From Bradyrhizobium sp. Tv2a-2 (GTDB taxonomy: Bacteria > Pseudomonadota > Alphaproteobacteria > Rhizobiales > Xanthobacteraceae): 64,000 bases of DNA. Below the pieces are notes generated by a model. It saw only the letters and a list, made by a program, of their open reading frames with translations. It had not been told where the DNA came from and did not search any database. Numbering within the stretch: the stretch's first letter is position 1; every line of letters begins with the position of its first letter. The position numbers and the translations under genes were made by a program. Below are positions 42,091-53,233 of the stretch, one piece after another. The DNA is taken from the NCBI RefSeq assembly GCF_000472425.1, contig NZ_AXAI01000003.1, forward strand, positions 2,156 to 66,155, given 5' to 3'.

Positions 42091-44016
42091 CTAGCCCACC
42101 CTCGCCGTCTTCGGCCGCCCTACAATTCTCTGCTTAGATGCCATCGCGCCAAAATTCAGATTATCGAACATCGACCATTCGATCTCTTTCGGCAGATCAA
42201 AGTGAGCCAACTCCTGGCACTGTTTGCGGCGTAGTGCAGACTGCTGGCCATAGTTGCCGTGAACATCGTTTGCTTCGTGACCCATCTGCAACCTCGTGGC
42301 CTCGTCGTCGAGGTCTTCCTCGATGAACATGTCCTTGGCGCCATGTCGAAGGGAATGGGCCACCTCGATATTCATGCCGATGGCGCCGGCCTTTTTGAGG
42401 AGTCGGTTCACGCGCTTGGATGCGACGTCACCGGGATCGGACGTGGATGCGAGCAAGCGGAAGATAAAGTTATCGCCCTGCTCCGTCGCCCAATCGACAA
42501 AGCCAATACGGCGGAAAAAGTCATGCAGCACGAAAAAGCGCAGGCTGCCTTCGGTTTTGAATCCGACCCGCTTGTACATGCCTTTTTCTTTGTCATAGAC
42601 GATACCGTTGACGCGAACGATGTCGACCCCGTGTTTGCGGTCGAAGTCGCTACCTCGGATGAACGGCAGAATTCCAATACGGCGCGAAGAAAGAAGGCAC
42701 AGCGGCCCGAGCATTGCGTCGTCCAGGTAGCCGGTGTCGACGCCCAGCCTGAAGACCTTGTCGACTTTTTCGTAATCCAATGCCTCGCGTTTTACCGAGG
42801 GCTTGGCGTTGTCCGGCCATCGCACCCTATAGCCCTCGAACGGGTTACGAAGGCGATGCAATCCTACCGCATTATTGATGATAGCTCGAACCGTCTGCAC
42901 GTATCCATCTTGGATGGTTTTCAATGCGAGCGGCTCGTAGCAGCTTTCGGCCTTATTCTTTGCGATCGCCGCATGGATCCCCATCTGTCGCAGTTCTTCG
43001 GTGTTTTCACCTTCGCGCGAAAGCTCAAGCGGGACATACTGAAGCTCGTTGACGAAATTCTGGAGATCAATTGGCAAGTAGCAATCGATCGGCCGATCTC
43101 CCACAAGCGCTTTGAAGGTCGCCGCACGCATCCGGCCAGTGCTGATGGCGCTCTCAGATGCTCCCCCAGCCCTTCGAAGTTCGAAATATTCATCTTCCAA
43201 CTCGCCGAATTTCGGCGCAGACGATGTGTTGATGGTAGGCAGAACGTCTGCAGGCGGCTGTTCAAGTGATTGGGGCGGCGGCTTCGCCGGCCTGAGGTCG
43301 CGCGAGATGGCAGAGCGGCCAGCCGGAGCCGCCGCCGAGGTCCGTTCCAGAATTGCAAGTTGCCTATCGGCGACTTCGGTGAGCTTGCCGAGCACGTCCG
43401 ACAATGGCTCACCACCAGGCGCTAGGCCCGCACCGGCTCGCCAGCGATTCCAGACGTCTCGACGCAACAGATCGGCGCGGGCCACGACCGTCGAATTTCC
43501 CGCTTCACCTTTGCTGACCTCCTTTTCGATCAGCACCGCCTCTTGTATCGAGGCGATATCGCGCAGCACGTCGGGCGAAAAATCCGGCCACGGAGGGGGA
43601 TTGGCGATCTTGGCCGCTGCCGTTTCGAGGAAGGCGAGCATGTTCGCCAGGAATTCCTCAGGGCTATCGCCCTTCGGAAACCCGACATCGCTGCACGGAA
43701 TCTCTTCCCCGGTTTGAATATTCACCCCGCATCTCCACTGGCTGAAGCCGGTTTGCGCCAGCGCGCCCAGCCATGAGGCCCGTCGTTGTGCCTCGCGATG
43801 CGGAAGCACCCCAAGTCGCACCCGAATAGGAGCGCATGACGGCAGACTGGCTGCAAGGTTTGAGGGGGGCCGGATTTGGAAGAAATACGTGGAAAGCCTA
43901 CGCACCAGATAGGTTGGTGCCCGCCCCGGCCCTCTGGGCCGGGGCGCCGGGCGCTCGGATGCACTTTTCTGCTGGACTACTTTGCGGACTACATTGCGGG
44001 ATACACGCTTCGACAC
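42091..44016 (-). CDS. Tyrosine recombinase (island integrase)
   Basis: 641 residues from GTG 44,016. The N-terminus APTYLVRRLSTYFFQIRPP is the short beta domain (DUF6538-like) of large rhizobial phage/island integrases; a long variable middle and a core-binding region follow. Catalytic residues can be followed in LLSSRRIGILPF (first Arg, about 442), AHSLRHGAKDMF (H-x-x-R, about 553) and GHEANDVHGNYG (His and nucleophile Tyr, about 577-588). The start is 80 bp from the 3' end of the tRNA-Ser gene, which is therefore the likely attachment site. Confidence 0.9.
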   Translation of the reverse strand: MSKRVSRNVVRKVVQQKSASERPAPRPRGPGRAPTYLVRRLSTYFFQIRPPSNLAASLPSCAPIRVRLGVLPHREAQRRASWLGALAQTGFSQWRCGVNIQTGEEIPCSDVGFPKGDSPEEFLANMLAFLETAAAKIANPPPWPDFSPDVLRDIASIQEAVLIEKEVSKGEAGNSTVVARADLLRRDVWNRWRAGAGLAPGGEPLSDVLGKLTEVADRQLAILERTSAAAPAGRSAISRDLRPAKPPPQSLEQPPADVLPTINTSSAPKFGELEDEYFELRRAGGASESAISTGRMRAATFKALVGDRPIDCYLPIDLQNFVNELQYVPLELSREGENTEELRQMGIHAAIAKNKAESCYEPLALKTIQDGYVQTVRAIINNAVGLHRLRNPFEGYRVRWPDNAKPSVKREALDYEKVDKVFRLGVDTGYLDDAMLGPLCLLSSRRIGILPFIRGSDFDRKHGVDIVRVNGIVYDKEKGMYKRVGFKTEGSLRFFVLHDFFRRIGFVDWATEQGDNFIFRLLASTSDPGDVASKRVNRLLKKAGAIGMNIEVAHSLRHGAKDMFIEEDLDDEATRLQMGHEANDVHGNYGQQSALRRKQCQELAHFDLPKEIEWSMFDNLNFGAMASKQRIVGRPKTARVG

Positions 44017-44075
44017 TTGCACACTCGGGCAGGCCGGAAGCGTTGTTTTCCGAGGCTTTTTGCAGGTCCAAAAAG

Positions 44076-44102
44076 TGGCGGATGGGCGAATTAACTGGCG
44101 GA
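44076..44102. other. Probable right attachment region at the tRNA 3' end
   Basis: TGGCGGA occurs at 44,076-44,082 and again at 44,096-44,102, where it covers the CCA-end and discriminator of the tRNA read on the plus strand. The island DNA ends here by inference from integrase and tRNA orientation; the precise core cannot be fixed without the left end. Confidence 0.4.
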
Positions 44103-44185
44103 GAGGGAGGGATTCGAACCCCCGATAGGCTTGCACCTATGCCGCATTTCGAGTGCGGTGCATTCAACCACTCTGCCACCTCTCC
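44099..44185 (-). tRNA. tRNA-Ser(CGA)
   Basis: On the minus strand, acceptor arms GGAGAGG/CCTCTCC, anticodon stem CCGCA/TGCGG with loop CTCGAAA (anticodon CGA), a long variable arm typical of serine tRNAs, and the T-loop GGTTCGAATCC. CCA follows directly (44,096-44,098) and appears genomically encoded or restored by integration. The 3' end faces the integrase gene. Confidence 0.95.
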
Positions 44186-44650
44186 AGGCGCCAAATCGGG
44201 ACCGAGCCCGCCGTGGTCGGGGCCGTAATAGGCGAGGACGGCTGACCAGACAAGGCGCGGAGCGGAAAAAATGCCTGTGGCCGCGGATCGGGCCGAACCC
44301 TGCGGATTTTTGCGCTTCGACTGCGCTGGATGACCTTGCGGGAGGGCGATCGCGGTACCGATCGCACCGGATTCGCGGAGATTCTCCCGAGGCGGCTGAT
44401 TCGCCCATAGCAGAAGGCTGGCCGAACGGCGCCGCCCCCGTCGCGACCGCGTCTAAAAAGTTGGGACCGCCGTACGCACGAACACATCGGCGGTCCCGTG
44501 CCGCCTCATTGCAATGCCACCAGACGAAGCGGGGCCTCGGCGAGCGGCGTGATGCGACGCTCGTAACGCTAGCGGCGGGAAAAAGGGCGGCAACGCGAAG
44601 CTGATTTTAACCTCACCAGTCAAGGTTACCGCCGTCGAGGGGAGCCGGAA
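44186..44650. other. Intergenic gap between tRNA-Ser and the ROK-like gene
   Basis: No supported gene. It must hold the tRNA promoter (minus strand, near 44,190-44,240) and the end of the ROK-like transcript; I could not assign clear elements. Confidence 0.5.
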
Positions 44651-45793
44651 TCAGGCCTTTTTGTCCTTCTTTTCGCCGTTCTTCCTGTCGCCGTTCTTGT
44701 GGTCGCCGCTGCTGTTCTGCGCCTTCTTGCCGTTGTCCTTATGGCGGTTGGTGAAGCGCGCATTGCCAAGGCCGGTGCCGATGGTCAAAACACCCCAGCG
44801 CTCGACGTCTTGCATGAAAGGGATCTCCGACAGGCCCTGCACCACGCCGTCATTATGCATCAGCACCGCGGTGTCGTGATCGCCGATACCAGGGATGGCC
44901 TCGACCAGACTCGCCGGAAGGTTGAATTTCGAGCTCTCCCAATTGCCCGGCAGGTTCTGGGCGCCCTTCTCGATCGAGCCGTCCTCCTTGATCACGCCGG
45001 GGCAGGCAATGCCGATGAACGGCGCGAGCTTGAATTTCTCGGCCTCCGCCTCGCCGATCAATTCCTTGAGCATGCGAACCAGCCGCTTCACCGCGCCCTC
45101 GCGCGTCGGCTCGTCGTCGGCATGGCGCCACAACAGCGACTTCCACACCTCGGCCTTCGACAAGTCCGACGCCTTCTTCCAGCGCGTCGCGACCACACCG
45201 CAGCGGATATTGGTGCCGCCGATATCGACGGCGAGAATGCTGTCATGCGCCTCGAATATCCAGGACGGTGCCAAATGCAGGGCGCCGATCAGCGCGGCCT
45301 CGTCCGGATGGTAGCGGATCGGCCGCATGTCAATTTTGAAATCCTCGGATTTCAGGATGATCTCGGTGCGGGCGATGGCGAGCTCGCCGAGCCGGCTGTC
45401 GCGCAAGCCGCCGCCGACCACGATACGCGCGGTTTTCGCCCAGGCCTTGGTCTTAAGGAAACGGCGAGTCACATGGGCGAGCTCCTGGGCGAACTCCTCG
45501 ATGGTGCTGTGCACGACCGCGGAGGCCTCGGTGTCGTCGCCCACCAGCATGTCATCCAGCGCCTTCTTGCTGATCTGCTCCGACGGCAGGTCCCCGAACG
45601 GGTCCTTGCCGGTCTTGCGCAGCGGCTTGCGCCAGCGGTCGAAGATCTCCCGGAACGCGCCCTTGGAGGCGCGATCGCCCAGGAAGCCATCCTCCTCCTT
45701 CAATTCGAGGTTGAAACTATCCACCTCGACCGAGGGCAGCCGGGTTGAGCCATGGCCGGCGATGCCGGTGGTCGCGATCAGGTCTTCGGCCAT
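44651..45793 (-). CDS. ROK/sugar-kinase-like protein
   Basis: 380 residues. SILAVDIGGTNIRCGVVATRW is the ASKHA phosphate-1 motif (D-x-G-G-T) near residue 186, followed by APFIGIACPGVIKEDGSIEKGAQNLPGNW and VLTIGTGLGNARFTN, as in ROK glucokinases. The N-terminal 180 residues do not look like a repressor helix-turn-helix and are specific to this family in Bradyrhizobium-like genomes. The C-terminus is a Lys/Asn/Asp-rich tail. The sugar substrate cannot be deduced. Confidence 0.75.
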   Translation of the reverse strand: MAEDLIATTGIAGHGSTRLPSVEVDSFNLELKEEDGFLGDRASKGAFREIFDRWRKPLRKTGKDPFGDLPSEQISKKALDDMLVGDDTEASAVVHSTIEEFAQELAHVTRRFLKTKAWAKTARIVVGGGLRDSRLGELAIARTEIILKSEDFKIDMRPIRYHPDEAALIGALHLAPSWIFEAHDSILAVDIGGTNIRCGVVATRWKKASDLSKAEVWKSLLWRHADDEPTREGAVKRLVRMLKELIGEAEAEKFKLAPFIGIACPGVIKEDGSIEKGAQNLPGNWESSKFNLPASLVEAIPGIGDHDTAVLMHNDGVVQGLSEIPFMQDVERWGVLTIGTGLGNARFTNRHKDNGKKAQNSSGDHKNGDRKNGEKKDKKA

Positions 45794-45966
45794 GCAAAAC
45801 CCCTTGCCTGTAATGAGAGACGGAACAACGGCGGTGGAACCGCTTGGTTTCAGGGGTGAATGGTGAATCGGAAGGGAGAATCGGGGCCGGTTCGCAAATC
45901 GCCGCTCGCCATTAGCGCATTCTGGCCAAATCCTTCAGTTTCGGACCGTTTTTGCCCGTCTTTACC

Positions 45967-45994
45967 TTGACTCCAGGCCCGCGGTGGCTATAAG
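45967..45994 (+). promoter_or_regulatory. Probable sigma-70-type promoter for rplU-rpmA
   Basis: TTGACT, 16 bp, TATAAG, about 190 bp before rplU and pointing toward it. It is the best -35/-10 pair in the 394-bp divergent region 45,794-46,187, which otherwise holds no gene. Confidence 0.5.
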
Positions 45995-46187
45995 TCCGCT
46001 CCATCCGGCGCGGGGCGTTTCTCGCGCCATTTGCTTTTGCGCGGAATTTGACGCTGGAATTTGATTCTGGAATTTGATTCTGAGGGCATGCCCTCACGCG
46101 CGAAGAGCTTAAACCCTAACGCGACTGAACAAGAAGCCGGCCCGGGCAAAGGCTCGAGGCTGGGATCGAACACGAAGGATAAAAAAG

Positions 46188-46568
46188 ATGTTCGCAGTCA
46201 TCAAAACCGGCGGCCGGCAATACCGCGTCGTCCCTGATGATGTGCTCGAGATCGGCAAGATCGAGGGCGAAGTTGGCACCATCGTGCAGCTCTCCGAGGT
46301 GCTGGTGCTTGGTGGCGATACGCCCGTGCTCGGCGCGCCCACCGTGGCGGGCGCGACCGTGGCCGCCGAGGTGCTGGATCATAAGCGCGGCCCGAAGGTG
46401 ATCGCGTTCAAGAAGCGCCGTCGCCAGAACTCGCGCCGCAAGCGCGGCTATCGCGACGAGATCACGGTGCTTCGCATCACCGAGATCCTCGCCGACAACG
46501 CCAAGCCCACGATCGGGCCGCGGCCGAAGAAGGCGAAGGCCGCACCCGCGACCGAAGCGGCAGAGTGA
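46188..46568 (+). CDS. rplU: 50S ribosomal protein L21
   Basis: 126 residues. MFAVIKTGGRQYRVVPDDVLEIGKIEGE and VKVIAFKKRRRQNSRRKRGYR-like central region (here GPKVIAFKKRRRQNSRRKRGYR) are diagnostic of L21, which binds 23S rRNA. The Ala/Lys-rich tail is the usual alphaproteobacterial extension. It is followed 87 bp later by rpmA, the conserved pairing. Confidence 0.98.
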   Translation: MFAVIKTGGRQYRVVPDDVLEIGKIEGEVGTIVQLSEVLVLGGDTPVLGAPTVAGATVAAEVLDHKRGPKVIAFKKRRRQNSRRKRGYRDEITVLRITEILADNAKPTIGPRPKKAKAAPATEAAE

Positions 46569-46655
46569 CGCACACGCAAAACTTTTGCGTGACAAAAAGT
46601 GAAATGATTCCTTCAAGGAATTGAACTAGAGATCGATAGGTTTGGAGACTGGGCC

Positions 46656-46928
46656 ATGGCTCACAAAAAAGCAGGCGGATCATCGCGGAACGGTCGTGAT
46701 TCCAAAGGCAAACGTCTTGGGATCAAGATTTTTGGCGGCGAGCGTGTGATTCCCGGCAACATCATTGCGCGTCAGCGCGGCACCACCTGGCACCCCGGCC
46801 TTAATGTCGGCATGGGCACTGATCATACCTTGTTCGCCAAGGTCGAAGGTCATGTGGAATTCCAGGCCAAGGCCAATGGCCGCACATTCGTATCGGTGCT
46901 CCCGATCACGGAGGCCGCGGCCGAGTAA
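46656..46928 (+). CDS. rpmA: 50S ribosomal protein L27
   Basis: 90 residues starting [22 protein letters not shown], the invariant L27 N-terminus that reaches the peptidyl-transferase centre; then [22 protein letters not shown]. Full length. Confidence 0.98.
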   Translation: MAHKKAGGSSRNGRDSKGKRLGIKIFGGERVIPGNIIARQRGTTWHPGLNVGMGTDHTLFAKVEGHVEFQAKANGRTFVSVLPITEAAAE

Positions 46929-46995
46929 ACGGTGGATCGAGTTTTGAGTCCGCCGGCATCCTGATGAACCGGCGGAGCTCATAAGGGCTCCCAAG

Positions 46996-47024
46996 GGGAG
47001 GCGGGATACCGGCCTCCTCTTTTT
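46996..47024 (+). terminator. Rho-independent terminator after rpmA
   Basis: GGAGGC...GGCCTCC hairpin with a T-rich tail about 70 bp after the rpmA stop. Confidence 0.65.
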
Positions 47025-47055
47025 CATTTGCGTCTTTGTTTGTGCGATTGCGACG

Positions 47056-47670
47056 ATGCGCTTTGAGGAGCCCGACATGTTGCAGGATATCCCGACCCCC
47101 ACGCGGCGCGAGACCAGCTCTTGCGTCCTCGATACGGAACGGCTGACCCTGCGCCGGCCGACGCTTGCGGATGTCAGGGCCATTGCCCGCCTCGCCAATG
47201 ACCGCCGCATCGCCGAGAACACCCGCCGCCTGCCGTATCCCTACCTGCAAGACCATGCGGTGAACTTCGTGCGCACCATGGCCGATGCGGGCGACAACGC
47301 TTTCCTGATCGAAAACAATTTCGTGCCAATCGGCATGGTCGGCGTCAGTTGGAGCGAGCGCGACGCGCCGGAACTCGGCTACTGGCTCGGCGTGGAGCAT
47401 TGGGGCCAGGGCTTTGGCACCGAGGCCGCGCGCGCCACGATCGACTATTTCTTCGAGGAGTTCGATTTCGACCAGCTCCATGCCGGGGCGCGCGTTACCA
47501 ACCCGACCTCGCGCAACGTGCTGGAAAAGTGCGGCTTCCAGTGGAGCGGCGTCGAGCTGCACCGTTTCGAAGCGCTGGGCTCCTCCACCCCGGTCGACCG
47601 CTTCCGCCTCTCCCGCGGCGTCTGGTCCTCCCTGAAGAACTGGACCAGCGCCCTGCGGCGGGTGCGGTAA
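47056..47670 (+). CDS. GNAT-family N-acetyltransferase, RimJ/RimL type
   Basis: 204 residues (ATG 47,077 is an alternative). LDTERLTLRRPTLADVRAIARLAND is the typical RimJ/L-type start; ELGYWLGVEHWGQGFGTEAARATIDYFF is acetyl-CoA binding motif A, and NPTSRNVLEKCGFQ is motif B. Such enzymes acetylate protein N-termini or small amines; substrate unknown. Sits between rpmA and obgE as in related genomes. Confidence 0.88.
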   Translation: MRFEEPDMLQDIPTPTRRETSSCVLDTERLTLRRPTLADVRAIARLANDRRIAENTRRLPYPYLQDHAVNFVRTMADAGDNAFLIENNFVPIGMVGVSWSERDAPELGYWLGVEHWGQGFGTEAARATIDYFFEEFDFDQLHAGARVTNPTSRNVLEKCGFQWSGVELHRFEALGSSTPVDRFRLSRGVWSSLKNWTSALRRVR

Positions 47671-47689
47671 GGCACGCCGGCCACCACGC

Positions 47690-47721
47690 AAAAAACGACG
47701 TCCCGGCGGAGTCGGGACGTC
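47690..47721 (-). terminator. Terminator of the DMT transporter gene
   Basis: Perfect 9-bp stem GACGTCCCG/CGGGACGTC with a 7-nt loop, followed by six T on the minus strand. It touches the gene's stop codon and may also stop the convergent acetyltransferase transcript. Confidence 0.75.
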
Positions 47722-48637
47722 ACGCTGGCGGATTGACCGCGGTTTCCTCCCGCCCGAGGCTGCGCTCGCGCAAAAAGATATAAAGCCCGGCGCCGATGAT
47801 GATCGCTGCGCCCACCAGCGTGGCCGGCGACGGCAGGTCGCCGAACACGACGATGCCGAAGATCACCGCCCAGACGATCATCGAATATTGGTAGGGCACC
47901 ACGACGCTCGCCGGCGCGAGCTTCAGTGAGCGGTTGACGCACATCAGCGCGCAAACCGAGATGAGACCCGCCGCGGCGAACAGCCCGAGGCTATGCGGCG
48001 TGGGCCGCACCCAGCCGATCGGCGCGAGCACCGCGCCGAGCAGGAAGGTGCCGACGAATTGCGAGGTCGCCATCACGATGTCGGGCGTCCTGCGCAACGA
48101 GCGCGTGATCAGCATCAGCACCGCAAAGGACATGCTGCCGCATAGTGCGATCAGCGCCGGCCAGCTGTAGCTCTGAGTCGACGGATGCAGCGCGATCAGC
48201 ACGCCTAGAAAGCCGATCAGGATCGCGCTCCAGCGCCGCCAGCCGACCTGCTCGCGCAGCACGATCGCCGACAAGGCGGTGACGAAGATCGGGCAGGCGA
48301 GATAATAAGTGACCACATCGGCAAGCGGCAGATAGACGGTGGCGAGAAAGAAGGCGGCCACCTCGAGCGTGGACAGCGCGACACGGAACAGTTGCAGCCG
48401 CGGCCGCTCCAACCTCGTGAAATGCCGACGCTGCCGCCAGATCATCGGCGCCAGAAACAAGAGCGCCGCACAGGCGCGCAGGAGCAGCAACTGCCCGACC
48501 GAATAGGTCGCGACAATGAATTTGCCGGTCGCATCGCCAAAGGAGAACATGAACACCGCCAGCACCATCAGGCCGATGCCGGCCAGGCGCGCGGAACGTT
48601 CGTCGCTGTGAGCAGAGATTTTGGCGAGCAGGGACAT
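47720..48637 (-). CDS. DMT-superfamily (EamA) membrane transporter
   Basis: 305 residues with about ten hydrophobic segments in two EamA halves (e.g. IGLMVLAVFMFSFGDATGKFIVATYSVGQLLLLRACAALLFL and later VVVPYQYSMIVWAVIFGIVVFGDLPS). The PYQYSMIVWA segment in the second half is typical of drug/metabolite exporters. Substrate unknown. Convergent with the acetyltransferase. Confidence 0.88.
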   Translation of the reverse strand: MSLLAKISAHSDERSARLAGIGLMVLAVFMFSFGDATGKFIVATYSVGQLLLLRACAALLFLAPMIWRQRRHFTRLERPRLQLFRVALSTLEVAAFFLATVYLPLADVVTYYLACPIFVTALSAIVLREQVGWRRWSAILIGFLGVLIALHPSTQSYSWPALIALCGSMSFAVLMLITRSLRRTPDIVMATSQFVGTFLLGAVLAPIGWVRPTPHSLGLFAAAGLISVCALMCVNRSLKLAPASVVVPYQYSMIVWAVIFGIVVFGDLPSPATLVGAAIIIGAGLYIFLRERSLGREETAVNPPA

Positions 48638-48784
48638 GAGTTGGAGCGCGACGTTTTTCGTTGCGGGCCCTTTTTAAGCGCGTGGATGCCCGGGACAAGC
48701 CCGGCCATGACGATAGAGACAGATTGCCGCCCCTATCGAGTCGCGATACCGGTTCTTCAGCCGCCAAACCAGGGAACCTCCGCC

Positions 48785-49264
48785 ATGCCCGATTTCGATC
48801 CCGTAAGCCATCGCATGGTTCAAGAGCAGCGCTGGTTCGAGGATTTCGTGCTCGGCGAGCGCTTCGTGCTGCCGAGCCGCACCCAGACCAGCGCGATCTT
48901 CGCGGCCTTCCAGGCTGCGAGCGGCGATACCCATCCTGTCCATTACGATGTCGAATATTGTCGCGCCCGCGGCATGCCGAACCTGCTCGCGCACGGCTTC
49001 CAGACCCTGATCCACACCGCGCCCGGCGCCGGCCTGTTCCCGTTCCTGGTCGAGGAATCGCTGGTCGGCTTCCTCGAACAGTCGAGCCGCTTCCTCAAGC
49101 CTGTCTATGCGGACGATACGCTCTATCCCGCGCTCGAGGTCACCGAGCTTGCGCCCGGCCGCACCACCGGAGTCGTGACCTTGCGCTCGACGGTGTTCAA
49201 CCAGCGCCGTGAGCTGGCACTCGAGGGTATGCAGAAGTTTTTGATCCGCCGGAGGCCGGCATAA
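48785..49264 (+). CDS. MaoC-like hot-dog dehydratase
   Basis: 159 residues from ATG 48,785. RWFEDFVLGERFVLPSRTQTSAIFAAFQAASGDTHPVHYDVEYCRARGMPNLLAHGFQTL is the MaoC hydratase pattern: the Asp and His of GDTHPVHYD and the (A)HG segment. Probably an enoyl-CoA hydratase-type enzyme acting on an acyl thioester. Single hot-dog domain, full length. Confidence 0.88.
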   Translation: MPDFDPVSHRMVQEQRWFEDFVLGERFVLPSRTQTSAIFAAFQAASGDTHPVHYDVEYCRARGMPNLLAHGFQTLIHTAPGAGLFPFLVEESLVGFLEQSSRFLKPVYADDTLYPALEVTELAPGRTTGVVTLRSTVFNQRRELALEGMQKFLIRRRPA

Positions 49265-49370
49265 CTCGATCGATCACATCATCCGCCGTTGCGAGCAGCG
49301 TCGACGACACCTCGATGCCTAACGTGCGCGCGGTCCTGCGGTTGACGACGAACTCGAACTTGGTCGCCCG
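49265..49370 (-). pseudogene. Remnant of an ABC transporter substrate-binding protein
   Basis: The minus strand reads TKFEFVVNRRTARTLGIEV and then SSTLLATADDVID, which matches the very common C-terminal end (…INLKTAKALG…PPTLLARADEVIE) of the ABC_sub_bind family in Bradyrhizobium. Only this end is left; no upstream part or start is present. Confidence 0.6.
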
Positions 49371-49490
49371 AGCTGCGGCGCTTCATCCCTCGTCCCTCAG
49401 TCCGCGGATTTTGGCGCGACCGTAGCATACCGGCACATCAGGGGAACGCCGCCGGGCTCCCAAAATCGCGCGAAAATACCGGCGGTTTAA

Positions 49491-50579
<1,089 letters not shown>

Positions 50580-50654
50580 AGCGGGAGACCTTGTGATCGG
50601 CCTCTGGCGCAACTTGCCTTGCGCCTGACTGGATCCTGCTGCAAAAGCACGTCC

Positions 50655-51800
50655 ATGTCCCGTCGCCCCCGGCTTGAGAATTTCCGTCGCATTGTCGTCA
50701 AGGTCGGCTCGTCGCTCCTGATCGACTCCGATGCGGGCGAGGTGCGCGCGTCGTGGCTACAGGCGCTGGCGGCCGATATCGCCAAGCTGCACAACGGCGG
50801 CAGCGATCTCCTGATCGTTTCCTCAGGCTCGATCGCGCTTGGCCGCAGCCGGCTGAAGCTGCCGCGCGGGCCTCTGAAGCTTGAGGAAAGCCAGGCGGCG
50901 GCGGCGGTCGGGCAAATTGCGCTGGCGCGCATCTGGTCCGAGGTACTGGACGACCATGGCATCGGCGCCGGCCAGATCCTGGTGACGCTGCAGGACACCG
51001 AGGAGCGGCGGCGCTATCTCAACGCACGCTCCACCATCGCCAAATTGCTGGAATGGCGGGCAGTGCCGGTCATCAACGAGAACGACACGGTCGCGACCAA
51101 CGAGATCCGCTATGGCGACAACGACCGCCTCGCCGCCCGCGTCGCCACCATGGCCAGCGCCGACCTGCTGGTCCTGCTGTCCGACATCGACGGCCTCTAC
51201 GACGCGCCGCCCGCGCAAAATCCGAACGCCAGGCTCATTCCGGTGGTCGACACCGTCACCTCGGAAATCGAGGCGGTGGCGGGCGACGCGGCGTCCGAAT
51301 TGTCGCGCGGCGGGATGCGGACCAAGATCGAGGCGGCGAAGATCGCCACCACCGGCGGCACCCATATGCTGATAGCGTCAGGCAAGATCGAGCATCCGCT
51401 ACAGGCGATCGCCGATGGCGGCCGCTGCACCTGGTTCCTCACCCCGGCCAACCCGGTCACGGCGCGAAAGCGCTGGATCGCCGGCTCCCTGGAGCCGAAA
51501 GGGACGCTGACCATCGACGCCGGCGCCGTCAACGCGCTGCGCGCGGGAAAGAGCCTGCTGCCGGCGGGCGTGATCCGGGTAGACGGGCAGTTCGCCCGGG
51601 GCGATGCCGTGGTGGTGCGGGGGCCGGATACCCGCGAGATCGGCCGGGGGCTGGTCGCCTATGACGCGGAGGACGCCGAGAGGATCAAAGGCCGCTCCTC
51701 ACCCGATGTCATGAGCATCCTCGGCATCAGCGGCCGGTCCGAAATGATCCACCGCGACGACCTCGTGGTCGGCCCGCAGGGACCGGAGACCGCGAAGTAG
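50655..51800 (+). CDS. proB: Glutamate 5-kinase
   Basis: 381 residues from ATG 50,655 ([22 protein letters not shown]); the frame extends 12 codons further but lacks support. Amino-acid kinase domain ([55 protein letters not shown]), then a C-terminal PUA domain (from about residue 280). First step of proline synthesis: glutamate to glutamyl 5-phosphate. Next to proA. Confidence 0.97.
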   Translation: MSRRPRLENFRRIVVKVGSSLLIDSDAGEVRASWLQALAADIAKLHNGGSDLLIVSSGSIALGRSRLKLPRGPLKLEESQAAAAVGQIALARIWSEVLDDHGIGAGQILVTLQDTEERRRYLNARSTIAKLLEWRAVPVINENDTVATNEIRYGDNDRLAARVATMASADLLVLLSDIDGLYDAPPAQNPNARLIPVVDTVTSEIEAVAGDAASELSRGGMRTKIEAAKIATTGGTHMLIASGKIEHPLQAIADGGRCTWFLTPANPVTARKRWIAGSLEPKGTLTIDAGAVNALRAGKSLLPAGVIRVDGQFARGDAVVVRGPDTREIGRGLVAYDAEDAERIKGRSSPDVMSILGISGRSEMIHRDDLVVGPQGPETAK

Positions 51801-51940
51801 GCCATTGGCTGAGCCCGGGCCCGTCTTAAATGGAGGGTGTTAAGCAATGGAGGGCGTTAAGCCCTTATCGCGGCTCGCAGCCTCGCCAAGCGCGCAAATT
51901 CCGTGCTAGGACACGGCCTTAATCTGGATTTGGAACTGAC

Positions 51941-53233
51941 ATGTCCGCGTCACTGAAGGCAATCGACGGCAATGCCGATTTGCCGGCCCTGATGAACGAG
52001 CTCGCCTCGCGTGCGCGCGCAGCCGCGCGGGTGTTGTCGCTGGCCCCGAGCGAGCAGAAGAACCGGGCGCTGGACGCGATGGAGCACGCCGTCCGCAACC
52101 ATGCGCAGGCGATCCTCGCAGCGAATGCCGAGGACGTGGCCGAAGCGCGCGCGAGCGGCATCACCGCTGCCTTCCTCGATCGCCTGACGCTGACGCCGGC
52201 GCGCATCAATGCGATGGCTGACGGCATCGCAGTCGTGCGCGCCATTCCCGATCCCGTCGGCGTCATCACGGAGAGCTGGCAGCGCCCGAACGGCATGACC
52301 ATCGAGCGCGTGCGCGTGCCGCTCGGCGTGGTCGGCGTCATCTTCGAGAGCCGTCCCAATGTCGCGGCCGATGCCGGCGTCTTGTGCCTGAAGTCGGGCA
52401 ACGCCGTGATCCTGCGCGGCGGCTCCGACAGCTTCCGCTCCTGCCGCGCCATTCATGATTGCCTGGTCGCGGGCCTGCGCGAAGCCGGCCTGCCGGAAGC
52501 CGCGATCACGCTGGTGCCGACCCGCGACCGCGCGGCCGTTGGTCTTCTGCTCAGCGGCCTGAACGGCGGTGTCGATGTCATTGTGCCGCGCGGGGGCAAG
52601 AGCCTGGTCGCCCGTGTCGAGCAGGAAGCACGGGTTCCGGTGTTTGCGCATCTCGAAGGCGTCAACCACGTCTATGTCGATCACGCCGCCAACCTCGATA
52701 TGGCCAAGGACATTGTGCTGAACGCCAAGATGCGCCGCACCGGCGTCTGCGGCGCCGCCGAGACGCTGCTGGTGGATCGCGCCGGTGCCAGCGGCAATCT
52801 CAAGCCGCTGATCGAGATGCTGCTCGAGGCCGGCTGCGAGGTGCGAGGCGATGACGCCGTGCAGCGCATCGATGCGCGCGTGAAGCCGGCGAGCGAGCAG
52901 GACTGGGGCGCGGAATATCTCGACGCCATCATCGCGGCCAAAGTCGTCGACGGCGTCGGCGGCGCGATCGCCCATATCCAGGCTCACGGCTCGCATCACA
53001 CCGACGCGATCGTGACCGAGGACGACAAGGCCGCCGAGAAATTCCTGAACGAGGTCGATTCAGCGATCGTGCTGCACAACGCCTCCACGCAATTCGCCGA
53101 TGGCGGCGAGTTCGGCTTCGGTGCCGAGATCGGCATTGCCACCGGCAAGTTTCACGCGCGCGGGCCAGTCGGCGTCGAGCAGCTGACGACGTTCAAATAT
53201 CGCATCCATGGCAGCGGACAGACGCGGCCGTGA
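51941..53233 (+). CDS. proA: Gamma-glutamyl phosphate reductase
   Basis: 430 residues. ALDH-fold reductase with [35 protein letters not shown], and the catalytic Cys in [17 protein letters not shown] (about residue 270). Reduces glutamyl 5-phosphate to the semialdehyde with NADPH, second step of proline synthesis. Confidence 0.97.
   Translation: MSASLKAIDGNADLPALMNELASRARAAARVLSLAPSEQKNRALDAMEHAVRNHAQAILAANAEDVAEARASGITAAFLDRLTLTPARINAMADGIAVVRAIPDPVGVITESWQRPNGMTIERVRVPLGVVGVIFESRPNVAADAGVLCLKSGNAVILRGGSDSFRSCRAIHDCLVAGLREAGLPEAAITLVPTRDRAAVGLLLSGLNGGVDVIVPRGGKSLVARVEQEARVPVFAHLEGVNHVYVDHAANLDMAKDIVLNAKMRRTGVCGAAETLLVDRAGASGNLKPLIEMLLEAGCEVRGDDAVQRIDARVKPASEQDWGAEYLDAIIAAKVVDGVGGAIAHIQAHGSHHTDAIVTEDDKAAEKFLNEVDSAIVLHNASTQFADGGEFGFGAEIGIATGKFHARGPVGVEQLTTFKYRIHGSGQTRP

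Noticed and set aside
42259..43269. Plus-strand frame opposite the integrase
   Set aside because: Antisense shadow of the recombinase, whose catalytic residues are intact.
44131..44604. Plus-strand frame across the tRNA and gap
   Set aside because: It runs through the tRNA gene and has shadow-like Arg/Ser/Pro composition; no family resemblance.
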